Of a stretch of 64,000 nt of DNA, positions 1 through 7,311 are shown in pieces. The position numbers and the translations under genes were made by a program. Within the stretch, counting starts at the first letter, position 1, and every line of letters starts with the position of its first letter. The stretch lies in NCBI RefSeq assembly GCF_020529025.1, contig NZ_JACNMM010000013.1, positions 1 to 64,000 on the forward strand. The letters run 5' to 3'. The notes beneath the pieces were generated by a model, which was given only the letters and a program-made list of their open reading frames with translations, had not been told where the DNA came from and made no database searches. This stretch comes from Oceaniglobus trochenteri (lineage in GTDB: Bacteria; Pseudomonadota; Alphaproteobacteria; Rhodobacterales; Rhodobacteraceae).

Positions 1-243
1 GGCTTCCTGCAGGTCCCGGAGCTGCTTCTCGTATTGCTCGCGGATATCGAGCGGGTTGGCGCGCAGCGAGTTCTCCATGCCGCGCTTCGCTTCCTCGACC
101 CAGCCCTCGATCTCGGAGGGCGTCAGGTCAAAGGACCGGCTCGCCTCCGACACGGTCGTCTTGCCTTGGATGATCTCGATGACGAGCGCCGTCTTACGCT
201 TCGCCGTCCACCGTTTGATGCTGTCGTCCATCGTCATACTCAT
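1..243 (-). CDS. IS3-type transposase OrfA (DUF1153-like), cut by window edge
   Basis: Reading the minus strand from the ATG at 243 gives about 80 residues beginning MSMTMDDSIKRWTAKRK and continuing with a helix-turn-helix region (TTVSEASRSFDLTPSEIEGW) and a basic, charged tail (REQYEKQLRDLQEA). This resembles the small DNA-binding OrfA that precedes the integrase-type OrfB in IS3-group elements. The gene runs off the left edge, so its end and any orfB are not visible. No terminal inverted repeat could be fixed. It is the first sign that this end of the window is mobile DNA. A free-standing DUF1153 DNA-binding protein is the alternative. Confidence 0.7.
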   Translation of the reverse strand, partial: MSMTMDDSIKRWTAKRKTALVIEIIQGKTTVSEASRSFDLTPSEIEGWVEEAKRGMENSLRANPLDIREQYEKQLRDLQEA

Positions 244-502
244 CGCTACGTTCTCCCTTGTAGCATGAGCAGGTTTTCACTGGGTCGATACATGCAAGTT
301 CATCTACCAAATTCGCTATCTCAGGATTCTTGGGGCCGTACATTGGCCAATCATGCAGTTCATGGATGTCAGGGTGAGTAGGTGCTTTCACTGCTTCTAT
401 CCCTTAGAACAGCTTGGCCTGAACGATCTGCCGGTAAGTTTTCGTAATCTCGCACACCGATTTCTGATCTCTAAATTGAACCATTTAGAAAGATAAGTCT
501 CA
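244..502. other. Intergenic stretch between IS fragment and OLD gene
   Basis: About 260 bases of moderate G+C. A minus-strand frame starting with GTG at 391 gives a protein-like string (HPDIHELHDWPMYGPKNPE...) that runs into orfA in another frame. It could be the remnant of a gene interrupted by the IS, but there is no convincing ribosome-binding site, so it is not called. The IS end should lie somewhere here. No terminator was recognised. Confidence 0.4.
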
Positions 503-2356
503 CTATTGCAAACGATGACGCACAATTTCTGAGATATCCCTAAACCACCCAACTACCTCGCCCTCTGGATCAATTTCTTGCAGCATCGTGGAATCCATGG
601 CCCTAGCAGCTTCAAGATTCAAACGCCGCTTAGCGCTTCCTTGCCCCATATCCAGAATGCCAGGCGTCTGCTTACTCGCATCGCTGACCAGTCTCGGGAT
701 ATCATCGAAGTCAGAAACAGCGACATCCACCTGCAAGGCAGTCTGGATGGCAGTTCGGTGAATATAGTTTTCTGTTTCCCTCTTTCGCGTCAGTCTAGCG
801 GTGTTTTCGTTGTCGCCGCCATTTACCTCGTCGACGTGGTCTTGATACTTCGGGTGATCATCAGGGCCACAATCTCGGTCAAAGATATGATATTCAACGC
901 ATCCGAGCGCTTGTAAATACTTCTTCGAAACCCAGTGCTTTAGGTCGGCTCCGCCCATAGGAACCACGGCGACATTCGGGGACGCCATCAAGTCTATGAC
1001 ATCAGCGTCCAAGTTGGAAACTGCTGGATATATGTTTTCAAAGAAGTTGACGTCATTCGGACCCTCAACCATCACCAATACAACGACTCTACTGTCAGGA
1101 AGAACGCCGAGCTCTGCGGCTATTCTATCTAAAAGAGGACCGGCATCCGCCCCGCCTTCATTTACCTCTTGGATGTCTGGGCAGGCACCGGCACCATCTT
1201 TTGTGACCAATTTTAACGACGCGGCGGGAAGATTTTGAGCTACCAGGGGCGAATGCGTGGTCAAAACTACCTGGGAGTTTCCAGCCATGGCCAAGCGTTT
1301 GAAGCTCTCTAAGAGAAGCCTCTGGTTTGCGGGGTGTTGGGAGCTTTCGGGCTCTTCAAATGCATATATGATACTTCGTCCATCCTCTGCGGCACGGCGC
1401 TCAGCCTCTGCGCGGAAGAAATTTAGTAGAACCAACCTTTTGGTCCCAGAACCTCGCTTGTTGAACGGAACATTACTGTCAGTTTTGAGTGTTGTCCGAA
1501 ATCCATCCCACTTAGGGTGCCCGGAAACGTCTGGGGTCAGCCCAACTGCAAGGTCCGGCGCCATCTCCTGGAGCTTTTCCAAAGTCCGTGTCACCAGTGC
1601 AGTCGCCCTAGCTTCTACCTCTTGAACAATTCTCCCTATTTCCTCTTCCCTCTCGGCAATCGCTATTTTCGCTGCTGCAGCGAGCGGGTCACGAGCTTCG
1701 CTGTCCTGATCTGAGCTAGGCCGATCAACTTTGAAAAGGCAAAAATAGGGGATGTGTGATTTCAACTGATCCCAAATCTTTTTGGCGTCGTCTGTTGATA
1801 TTGGAACCAATGCCGGTTGCATTGGTGCAGCGGCAAAATGGTCAAAGATTGCCCTCCGCCATGGAGGATTCTTGATGCGCTCCGCTGCGGGTATACTGTC
1901 TTCTAATCCGAGGTCGCGGCCGAGCTGTCTAAGCTGAGCTTGTTTCAGCAGTATCGGGTGATCAATCCCCTCAGCTTCGGGTGATTTTGTATCGATAAAA
2001 ATCTCAGCAGTTTTTCCAGGGGTGTACACCTTGACCATGCGTAAAACAGGTTCGGCGCCTTCAATCTCCAATAAAAGGCGCTCGTCCTCGAGCGTTGTCT
2101 CGGAGGTCGCGTCTAAGGTGATCAAATCTGGGAAGTCTCGAAACTCAGCGGTAAGAGTGGCCTTCTCAAACCCGTCCAGAACACAAAGATCATCCTTGTG
2201 AAGCTTCTCAGAGCTAAAAAACAGCTCCAGCGCGTCCATCAGCGATGATTTCCCTGCATCATTTCGCCCCACAAAAGTGGTCAAATCTTCGAACTTTACT
2301 CGCCTCAGTTCTCGATAACCTCGGAAACCGGTGATTTCAAACGCCACTAACTTCAT
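503..2356 (-). CDS. OLD-family ATP-dependent endonuclease (AAA ATPase + TOPRIM)
   Basis: A 617-residue protein with an N-terminal SMC/RecF-like ATPase and a C-terminal TOPRIM nuclease, the layout of OLD (overcoming lysogenisation defect) proteins. Visible motifs: Walker A GRNDAGKSS (residues 30-38), a signature-like RGSGTKR (301-307), Walker B/D-loop YAFEEPESSQHP (331-342) and switch histidine TTHSP (366-370). The TOPRIM motifs are VEGPND with Glu431, DRDCG (493-497) and a following ETEN (527-530). OLD proteins act in phage defence, alone (class 1) or with a UvrD-like helicase (class 2, Gabija). No helicase gene adjoins it here, so class 1 is more likely. It diverges from the retron across 320 bases and shares its lower G+C. 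The ATG at 2356 opens directly with the ATPase fold. The target is unknown. Confidence 0.88.
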   Translation of the reverse strand: MKLVAFEITGFRGYRELRRVKFEDLTTFVGRNDAGKSSLMDALELFFSSEKLHKDDLCVLDGFEKATLTAEFRDFPDLITLDATSETTLEDERLLLEIEGAEPVLRMVKVYTPGKTAEIFIDTKSPEAEGIDHPILLKQAQLRQLGRDLGLEDSIPAAERIKNPPWRRAIFDHFAAAPMQPALVPISTDDAKKIWDQLKSHIPYFCLFKVDRPSSDQDSEARDPLAAAAKIAIAEREEEIGRIVQEVEARATALVTRTLEKLQEMAPDLAVGLTPDVSGHPKWDGFRTTLKTDSNVPFNKRGSGTKRLVLLNFFRAEAERRAAEDGRSIIYAFEEPESSQHPANQRLLLESFKRLAMAGNSQVVLTTHSPLVAQNLPAASLKLVTKDGAGACPDIQEVNEGGADAGPLLDRIAAELGVLPDSRVVVLVMVEGPNDVNFFENIYPAVSNLDADVIDLMASPNVAVVPMGGADLKHWVSKKYLQALGCVEYHIFDRDCGPDDHPKYQDHVDEVNGGDNENTARLTRKRETENYIHRTAIQTALQVDVAVSDFDDIPRLVSDASKQTPGILDMGQGSAKRRLNLEAARAMDSTMLQEIDPEGEVVGWFRDISEIVRHRLQ

Positions 2357-2676
2357 AATATCTCACTAAACTGGCCCTGGGTGCTGTGCAGGATGGACGG
2401 CTTACCCAACCAGTCAAGGCCAAAGTGAGGCGAACTCCTTGCCAGGGATTGCGTGCCGCTAACATCTCCTACGATGGGCCGGACGAGAATTATCAAGCTG
2501 GTGTGTCCTCGCTGTCCTGCGGGAAAAATTTTTCTGCTTGGTCTTCAATGCTCCCTGCCGCCTGGGCGACAACCGTTGTTACTGCGCAGGGGCATGGCAT
2601 CTACTCGGTCGGCTCACGGCAGAACAGTAGCGAAAAAATCGTTGGCGACTCTGTACTTCCGTGCTAGTCGGTAGGC
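2357..2676. other. Divergent intergenic region, OLD gene / retron
   Basis: 320 bases between the OLD start (leftward) and the retron RNA (rightward). It must contain the promoters of both. I see no gene: the open frames here have no family resemblance and no good ribosome-binding site. No clear sigma-70 pair could be chosen with confidence. Confidence 0.5.
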
Positions 2677-2836
2677 TCTCTTAGCTGGGTTCTAGCAAGC
2701 GAGAACTCTACGCCGGGTGTTTAGCCAGGCTGAATTGAATTGGACGCTTTCGGGCGCCGGCTTCGGCCTTCGAAGTCGAGCCCGGCTGCGCTCGGTCTCG
2801 ACTTCGAAGGCCGAAGCCGGCCGCTTAAGTAAGGGA
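2677..2836 (+). ncRNA. Predicted retron msr-msd RNA (Ec86/Sen2-like)
   Basis: The block before the effector gene has the parts of a type II-A retron RNA in order. TTAGC is at 2681-2685, with candidate branching G at 2684. Hairpin 1 pairs 2687-2693 with 2702-2708 (7 bp, one G-U). Hairpin 2 spans 2712-2730 (GCC/GGC plus GG/CC around one mismatch). A TGAATTGAAT stretch at 2731-2740 resembles the TGCATTGAAT of the Ec86 msr. A perfect 25-bp stem pairs 2756-2780 with 2797-2821 around a 16-nt loop and would be the msd hairpin. A short a1/a2 helix pairs TCTCTTA (2677-2683) with TAAGGGA (2830-2836), including one G-U. The true a1/a2 ends may extend further. The position directly upstream of effector and RT matches Ec86 and Sen2. 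The boundaries are inferred. Confidence 0.8.
2756..2821 (+). repeat. Perfect 25-bp inverted repeat (msd stem)
   Basis: The arms 2756-2780 (begins GCCGGCTTCGG) and 2797-2821 (ends CCGAAGCCGGC) are exact reverse complements. They are separated by 16 nt (2781-2796) that can itself form a small CCG/CGG pairing. There is no T-tract, and the hairpin lies upstream of a gene rather than after one, so a terminator is unlikely. Its length and position fit the reverse-transcribed msd hairpin of a retron. Confidence 0.85.
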
Positions 2837-2843
2837 ATGGAAC

Positions 2844-3746
2844 TTGACGCACCCGATTATTGCAAAGGAACATGCTTCCTTGCGGAGTCGGGTGCTCAAG
2901 CTTCTAAAGGAAGGGTATCTTTACCCTGGCCGAAGCAATATTATATTTGTCTGCGGCGGCAATAATGCCGATCATATGCGGCCTCGGTTTACGGATTATT
3001 GCGTCAAGAATGAATCGGAATATTTACTTTTTCAGCCAGAGTACGCAATTGATTTTGCTCACTCACTCAGCGATGAACCATTCAACCTGAGTTCTTTTGA
3101 AAAAGTTATTGGGCAGCTATCTCTGGCGATTGTGATCTTCCCAGAAGCTCCAGGATCTTTCGCGGAGGCTGGCTTTTTCTCAGCATTTGAGGATCTTGCA
3201 GTAAAGAGCTTGCTTATACTGGATCAGGATCGCCTAGATCAAGATTCTTTTTTATCCATTGGTCCTGGCAAGCTTATCGGCGATAAAACTCGATACCATC
3301 CCCAGATTCAAATGAAGTATTCGTCGCCGGATTTCGCTCTGATCTTGAAGAGGATAACGGAGCGGGATAAAGTGTCGAGGAGGAAGAAGTTCCCCGACAC
3401 GACATGGTCGAAGACTAGCTACTTTGATAAGTTTTCAATCGTTTACTGCATTTACAACATGCTTGAAGTGTCGACCATCGAGGATGTCTTTTATATTTGC
3501 AAAGGCCTGTTTTCTGGAAGATCGGACATCTCGCAAATACGAGAAATATCGTCCATCTTGCTCGGTGCTGGCCTCATTTTCTCGCACGGTGATGCGGGAG
3601 AGTTCTCCGCGACCGGGATTGATCGCATTAATTGCGCAACTCGAGATGGGTACAATGAGGAAAGAAACTCCATAAAAGTCGAAGTTCTTAGCCTTCTCAC
3701 GGAGTCGGGCACGGTAACACTCGGAGACCCAAGCAATGTTGCGTGA
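2844..3746 (+). CDS. Retron effector, nucleoside deoxyribosyltransferase-like (St85/Ec86 family)
   Basis: A 300-residue protein matching the effector of Ec86/Sen2/St85-type retrons (RcaT-like). The N-terminal half is a nucleoside-deoxyribosyltransferase-like fold: NIIFVCGGNN (32-41), then EAPGSFAEAGFFSAFE (101-116), which holds the likely catalytic Glu108, then SFLSIGPGKLIGD (135-147). The C-terminal half (about 190-300) looks helical with a winged-helix-like DNA-binding region. In known systems the effector is held inactive by RT plus msDNA, and when released it stops growth by attacking nucleotides. Start: TTG at 2844, 7 nt after AAGGGA (2831-2836), which is also the a2 strand of the retron RNA. 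The nearby ATG at 2837 is out of frame. The end overlaps the RT gene by 11 bp, implying coupled translation. G+C is lower than downstream. Confidence 0.88.
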   Translation: MTHPIIAKEHASLRSRVLKLLKEGYLYPGRSNIIFVCGGNNADHMRPRFTDYCVKNESEYLLFQPEYAIDFAHSLSDEPFNLSSFEKVIGQLSLAIVIFPEAPGSFAEAGFFSAFEDLAVKSLLILDQDRLDQDSFLSIGPGKLIGDKTRYHPQIQMKYSSPDFALILKRITERDKVSRRKKFPDTTWSKTSYFDKFSIVYCIYNMLEVSTIEDVFYICKGLFSGRSDISQIREISSILLGAGLIFSHGDAGEFSATGIDRINCATRDGYNEERNSIKVEVLSLLTESGTVTLGDPSNVA

Positions 3747-4668
3747 AGTCTTGGCGGAAAAATCTGGAATATCTCCGAAGCGTTTGCAGTTTATACAAGA
3801 GAACGCCTCGAGGATGTATAAAGTCTACCCTATATCAAAGAGGGATGGGACTGACAGAATAATTTCGCAACCTACTCCCGAACTAAAAGCTCTTCAGAGA
3901 TGGCTTTCCCGCGGAATCTTCCAGCGGTTACCCGTAAGTTCTTGCGCGATGGCGTACAAGAAGGGAGCGTCAATTCGGGAGAATGCGAAGGCGCACGTCA
4001 AAACGTCTTTTACCCTTCACTTGGATTTCGAGGACTTTTTCCCCTCATTCTCAACCGATCATATAATTCGATATCTTTCGGAGAATACCAAACTGAACTC
4101 GGACGATATTCAATTCTGTTCGGATGTGGTTTGCCGGCATGGACGACTTACGATTGGCGCCCCTTCTTCACCTGCTGTCACTAATGCCTTGATGCATTCA
4201 TTCGATCTACAGGTTGATAGTTGGTGCAGTGGGAGGGGGCTTGTCTACACAAGGTATGCAGATGACATTAATATCTCATCTGCCGGCTCAGGGTCTTTGG
4301 GCGATGTGGAAGGATTTATATCTGCAACTGCCAAGGACTTTAAATATGCAAGCCTTACTATCAATGGAAAGAAAACGGCCTATTTGTCAAAAAAATACCG
4401 ACGGTCGATTACAGGTATAAATGTCACTCCCGAGGGTTGCATATCCATCGGTCGAGCCAGAAAGCGCGAGATAAAGTCACTTGTTCATAGCTTCAAGCTG
4501 GGCAGCTTGGAGCCCGAACTGCTTTGGAAGCTAGGAGGCCTCATAGCTTTCGCGCACGATGTAGAGCCAGATTTCGTTGTTTCTCTAAAAAAGAAATATG
4601 GCTCGGCCACCGTGGAGGCCATCCTTCATCAGAAGACGCCGCGGGGTTTGCGGGGGCCGAAAGAATGA
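3736..4668 (+). CDS. Retron reverse transcriptase
   Basis: A 310-residue RT with retron hallmarks: the X-region motif NAKAH (83-87, consensus NAxxH), the first catalytic block LDFEDFF (96-102), GAPSSPAVTN (141-150), the catalytic YADD (174-177) and a Y-region ITG (225-227, where most retrons have VTG). The length is typical of a retron RT with no fused domain. It reverse-transcribes the msd part of the upstream RNA, primed from the 2'-OH of the branching G, and the msDNA then stays bound to it. ATG 3736 lies inside the end of the effector gene, so RNA, effector and RT form one unit in the Ec86/Sen2 order. A group II intron or DGR RT is unlikely given the length, the motifs and the adjacent NDT-like effector. 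Confidence 0.93.
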   Translation: MLREVLAEKSGISPKRLQFIQENASRMYKVYPISKRDGTDRIISQPTPELKALQRWLSRGIFQRLPVSSCAMAYKKGASIRENAKAHVKTSFTLHLDFEDFFPSFSTDHIIRYLSENTKLNSDDIQFCSDVVCRHGRLTIGAPSSPAVTNALMHSFDLQVDSWCSGRGLVYTRYADDINISSAGSGSLGDVEGFISATAKDFKYASLTINGKKTAYLSKKYRRSITGINVTPEGCISIGRARKREIKSLVHSFKLGSLEPELLWKLGGLIAFAHDVEPDFVVSLKKKYGSATVEAILHQKTPRGLRGPKE

Positions 4669-4748
4669 AGTTGAGTGAGCATCTTGCAAGTCGGCTAATT
4701 CGAACGGGTTGCCGGGGGGGGTAAAAATTGCGGCAGAGATGGTGGCCG

Positions 4749-5321
4749 TTAGAGTTTCTTTTCTCGACTCTTCAAGCGTTCCGCTCGTTCTATTCGGCGC
4801 TGCATGGTTGCTCCTGTACCGCTCCCTTGGCGCGTGCTCTGGGTTGCAGTTTGAGTATCTTTTTCGCTGAGCGTGGGCCTATCAACTGATTTCCTTTGGT
4901 GCGTTGCACTGGTGGCTGCGGAGCTCTGCCTCTGTGCGCTGCGCTGTGGCAAGGCCCGCTGAATGTTGCCAGTCACCGTAGATGCGGCCCAACCTGCTTG
5001 CAGGTTTCCGGATAGCATCGGTACGATAAACGGAATGGCGACAACCATAGCGAGAGATAGGATCACGACACCAAGGAACGGAACCATCTTGCCAGCCTTG
5101 TCGGCAGTGTCTACCGCCCCAAGATCACTGACCAAAAGTGTAACCAAGCCGAAGACCATCGAAAATACCCCGGCGATGACGACCGGGTAGAGGGCGAAGC
5201 TTGCCAGCGAGGATACCCAGCGGTGGAAGTAGTCCTTGGTCACGTCGAACATCGAACAAAGGATCATTATCGGCGCCAGGTCGAATCCATTCCCCAGCAC
5301 TACTAGCTCAGACATTTCCAT
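4749..5321 (-). pseudogene. VirB6/TrbL-like conjugation membrane protein, N-terminally truncated
   Basis: A 190-residue product starting MEMSELVVLGNGFDL. Its first 110 residues contain hydrophobic segments (FALYPVVIAGVFSMVFGLV and MVPFLGVVILSLAMVVAIPF) in the arrangement of the C-terminal part of VirB6/TrbL, the inner-membrane channel subunit of type IV secretion. A Ser/Gln/Thr-rich, charged tail follows. VirB6 proteins are usually near 300 residues, so the early membrane segments are missing. No other virB/tra gene is nearby. I chose the ATG at 5321, which follows AAAGGTGG, over an in-frame ATG at 5381. The truncation lies next to the tRNA 3' end, consistent with a deleted or recombined integrative element. 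It could also be a short orphan membrane gene. Confidence 0.62.
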
Positions 5322-5397
5322 ACCACCTTTCATACCACGCACCGAACAGAACCGAGCGCAATCGAAGTGAAACGAACGCAATCAACGAACGAGAATA

Positions 5398-5425
5398 AGC
5401 GCATAAGTCCATAGACTTATACGCT
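5398..5425 (-). terminator. 12-bp inverted repeat downstream of tRNA-Ser
   Basis: Arms 5398-5409 and 5414-5425 pair with one mismatch around a CATA loop. Read on the minus strand the hairpin follows the tRNA 3' end by about 40 nt and is followed by TTATTCT, so it may end tRNA transcription. It also sits upstream of the VirB6-like gene and could instead be an operator or a recombination site. Confidence 0.45.
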
Positions 5426-5462
5426 ATCAAGCGCCCCAGAGCCATTCAATGAAAATGGTAGG

Positions 5463-5552
5463 TGGCGGAGACGAAGGGATTCGAACCCTCGAGACGGTTT
5501 CCCGCCTACTCCCTTAGCAGGGGAGCGCCTTCGACCACTCGGCCACGTCTCC
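5463..5552 (-). tRNA. tRNA-Ser(GCU)
   Basis: On the minus strand the acceptor stem GGAGACG (5552-5546) pairs with CGTCTCC (5473-5467), followed by discriminator G and an encoded CCA (5465-5463). The anticodon loop CTGCTAA between CTCCC and GGGAG gives anticodon GCU (serine, AGC/AGU codons). The GGTTCGAATCC T-arm and a long variable arm typical of class II tRNA-Ser are present. The accessory island begins right at its 3' end, a usual integration position for site-specific integrases. Confidence 0.96.
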
Positions 5553-6267
5553 GTCGACCCGTTTAGAGGGGAGGGGGAGGAGAGACAAGAGGAAAAACCG
5601 CCCGTTTTGTCCTTTGCGTCGGAGACCGGATCATTGGGCCGGTTCATCGTGATGGGCGTTGTGATGCCGGATGGACGGCGGTTGTGGATCGAGGTTGCCT
5701 TGGGGCGGCAATGCGGCCGCGGACGGCGCGCGCCGCACGTGTTGCGCATGCACGCCTTGGCGCGACCGGCAAGGAGCGGGCGTTTCGCGATGCCCGGGGT
5801 GAAAGGGCGTGTTTTGATCTCGTGCAACGCGCCGGCGACCGCCTGATACCTGACTTGATCGGAGACTGGCGGGCGGCCGGCACGGGTTCTGTCGTCGGAC
5901 GGGATCGCCGATCAGGGCGTGCCGAGAGGACAAAATATCCGCCCTCGTACTGGCCGGGGCGGTGCGGGCCATGGTTGTCGCACGACAGGCGGGCGGGCAG
6001 GGTAGGGGCGCCGATCCTGACCGCGGGCCGCGTGGTTTCCGTAGGGGCAGGCCGGCATTCGGTTGCATTTGAGGGTCAACCTAGTAAGTTATCGCGAAAG
6101 CAACAGTCGAAGGGTGGCGTCATCTTTTTGTTCCGTACGATCAAAACACCGGTTCATTGTGGTCCTGCGAAGGGCAACCCGACGTTCTCCACCCGACCCG
6201 TGCTTTCCCGCTAGATCCCGAAAACCGGGATCGCGCCGAACCGATCCGAAGAACAGGAGTATACGAC
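5553..6267. other. Gene-poor region upstream of proX
   Basis: 715 bases without a convincing gene. Open frames on both strands have Arg/Pro/Ala-rich translations typical of non-coding high-GC DNA, and no ribosome-binding site supports them. The left part should contain the tRNA-Ser promoter (leftward) and the right part the proX promoter. A small palindrome TTGAGGGTCAA (6069-6079) may be an operator. No riboswitch class was recognised. Confidence 0.5.
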
Positions 6268-7239
6268 ATGAAACGCTATATCGTGAGCGCGGCACTTGCT
6301 GCCGTCATCGCCCCCGGAGCCGCCCTGGCTGCGGATGACTGTGGTGAAATCACCATTGCCGAAATGAACTGGGCCTCGGCCGGGGTGGTTGTGGCCGTCT
6401 CGAACTTCCTGCTTGAGCAGGGCTATGGCTGCGACGTGACGATCGTTCCGTCCGACACGACGCCCGCCGTCACCTCGCTGTCCGAGAACAACGAACCCGA
6501 TATCGTGCCCGAGATGTGGCCGAACTCGGCGGGCGACGCCTACAAGAAGATCAAGGCCGACGGCAAGATCGTCGAACTGACCAGCGTTCTTGATCCCGGC
6601 GGTGTCGAGGGTTGGTGGATTCCGACCTACCTTGCCGAAGAGCACCCCGAGTTGAAGACCATCGAGGGCGTGATGGCCAACCCCGAGCTGGTGGGCGGCA
6701 TGTTCAACAACTGTCCCGATGGCTGGGGCTGCCGCATCGTCAACGACAACCTGATCCGCGCGATGGATCTGGAAGGGGCCGGCATCGAGGTGTTCAACCA
6801 CGGTTCGGGCGAAACGCTGGCCACCTCCATGGCTTCGGCCGTCGAGAGCAAGGAACCCTGGTTCGGCTACTACTGGGGCCCGACGACCCCCCTGGGCAAG
6901 TTCGACATGACGAAGGTGAGCCTGGGTGAAGAGGATGAGGCGGCGCAGAAGGCCAACCAGAACGCCGATTCGCCCGATGCCGCCGTGACCGAATTTGCCA
7001 CGGCCCCCGTTCTGACCGTCGTGACCAAGGATTTCCAGGAGGCCCATCCCGAGGTCGCCGATCTGATGTCGAACATCCAGTTCAAGACCGACGAGATGAG
7101 CGGGCTTCTGGCCTGGATGGACGAGAACAACGCCAGCAGCGAAGAGGCGGCCGTCTACTTCCTCCAGAACAACAAGGACGTCTGGAAGGAATGGCTGAAC
7201 GATGACGCGCGCGAGAACCTCTCGGCGCTGTTGAAGTAA
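6268..7239 (+). CDS. proX: Betaine/proline-type ABC substrate-binding protein 1
   Basis: A 323-residue periplasmic binding protein of the OpuAC/ProX family. It has a signal peptide (MKRYIVSAALAAVIAPGAALAA, cleavage near ADDCG) followed by ITIAEMNWASAG and the aromatic residues typical of quaternary-amine-binding pockets (GGVEGWWIPTYL, WFGYYWGPT). It would deliver a glycine-betaine-like or related trimethylated compound to the permease and ATPase encoded downstream. The ATG at 6268 follows AGGAG by 8 nt and opens the signal peptide; an in-frame start further upstream was rejected. A second, similar binding protein follows immediately. The exact ligand cannot be read from sequence. Confidence 0.9.
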   Translation: MKRYIVSAALAAVIAPGAALAADDCGEITIAEMNWASAGVVVAVSNFLLEQGYGCDVTIVPSDTTPAVTSLSENNEPDIVPEMWPNSAGDAYKKIKADGKIVELTSVLDPGGVEGWWIPTYLAEEHPELKTIEGVMANPELVGGMFNNCPDGWGCRIVNDNLIRAMDLEGAGIEVFNHGSGETLATSMASAVESKEPWFGYYWGPTTPLGKFDMTKVSLGEEDEAAQKANQNADSPDAAVTEFATAPVLTVVTKDFQEAHPEVADLMSNIQFKTDEMSGLLAWMDENNASSEEAAVYFLQNNKDVWKEWLNDDARENLSALLK

Positions 7240-7246
7240 GACCAAG

Positions 7247-7273
7247 GGGGCAGAGCCGCGCCGGCTCTGCCCC
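7247..7273 (+). terminator. Intercistronic stem-loop after first proX
   Basis: GGGGCAGAGCCG (7247-7258) pairs exactly with CGGCTCTGCCCC (7262-7273) over a 3-nt loop. No T-run follows, so it more likely protects the 3' end of the abundant binding-protein mRNA or partly attenuates the operon than fully terminates it. Confidence 0.65.
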
Positions 7274-7311
7274 GCCTCACCATGAAAACAAGAAACAAGA
7301 AGAGACATGGC

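Noticed and set aside
194-391. Small GTG-started minus-strand frame overlapping orfA
   Set aside because: Protein-like in its first 45 residues but without a ribosome-binding site and ending out of frame inside orfA; kept only as a possible gene remnant.
2386-2674. Small plus-strand frames before the retron RNA
   Set aside because: No ribosome-binding site or recognisable similarity; they run into the structured RNA region.
2756-2821. Perfect hairpin as a rho-independent terminator
   Set aside because: No T-run, it lies upstream of the effector rather than after a gene, and it fits the retron msd stem far better.
5553-6267. Riboswitch or gene before proX
   Set aside because: No conserved aptamer pattern recognised and the frames have non-coding composition.
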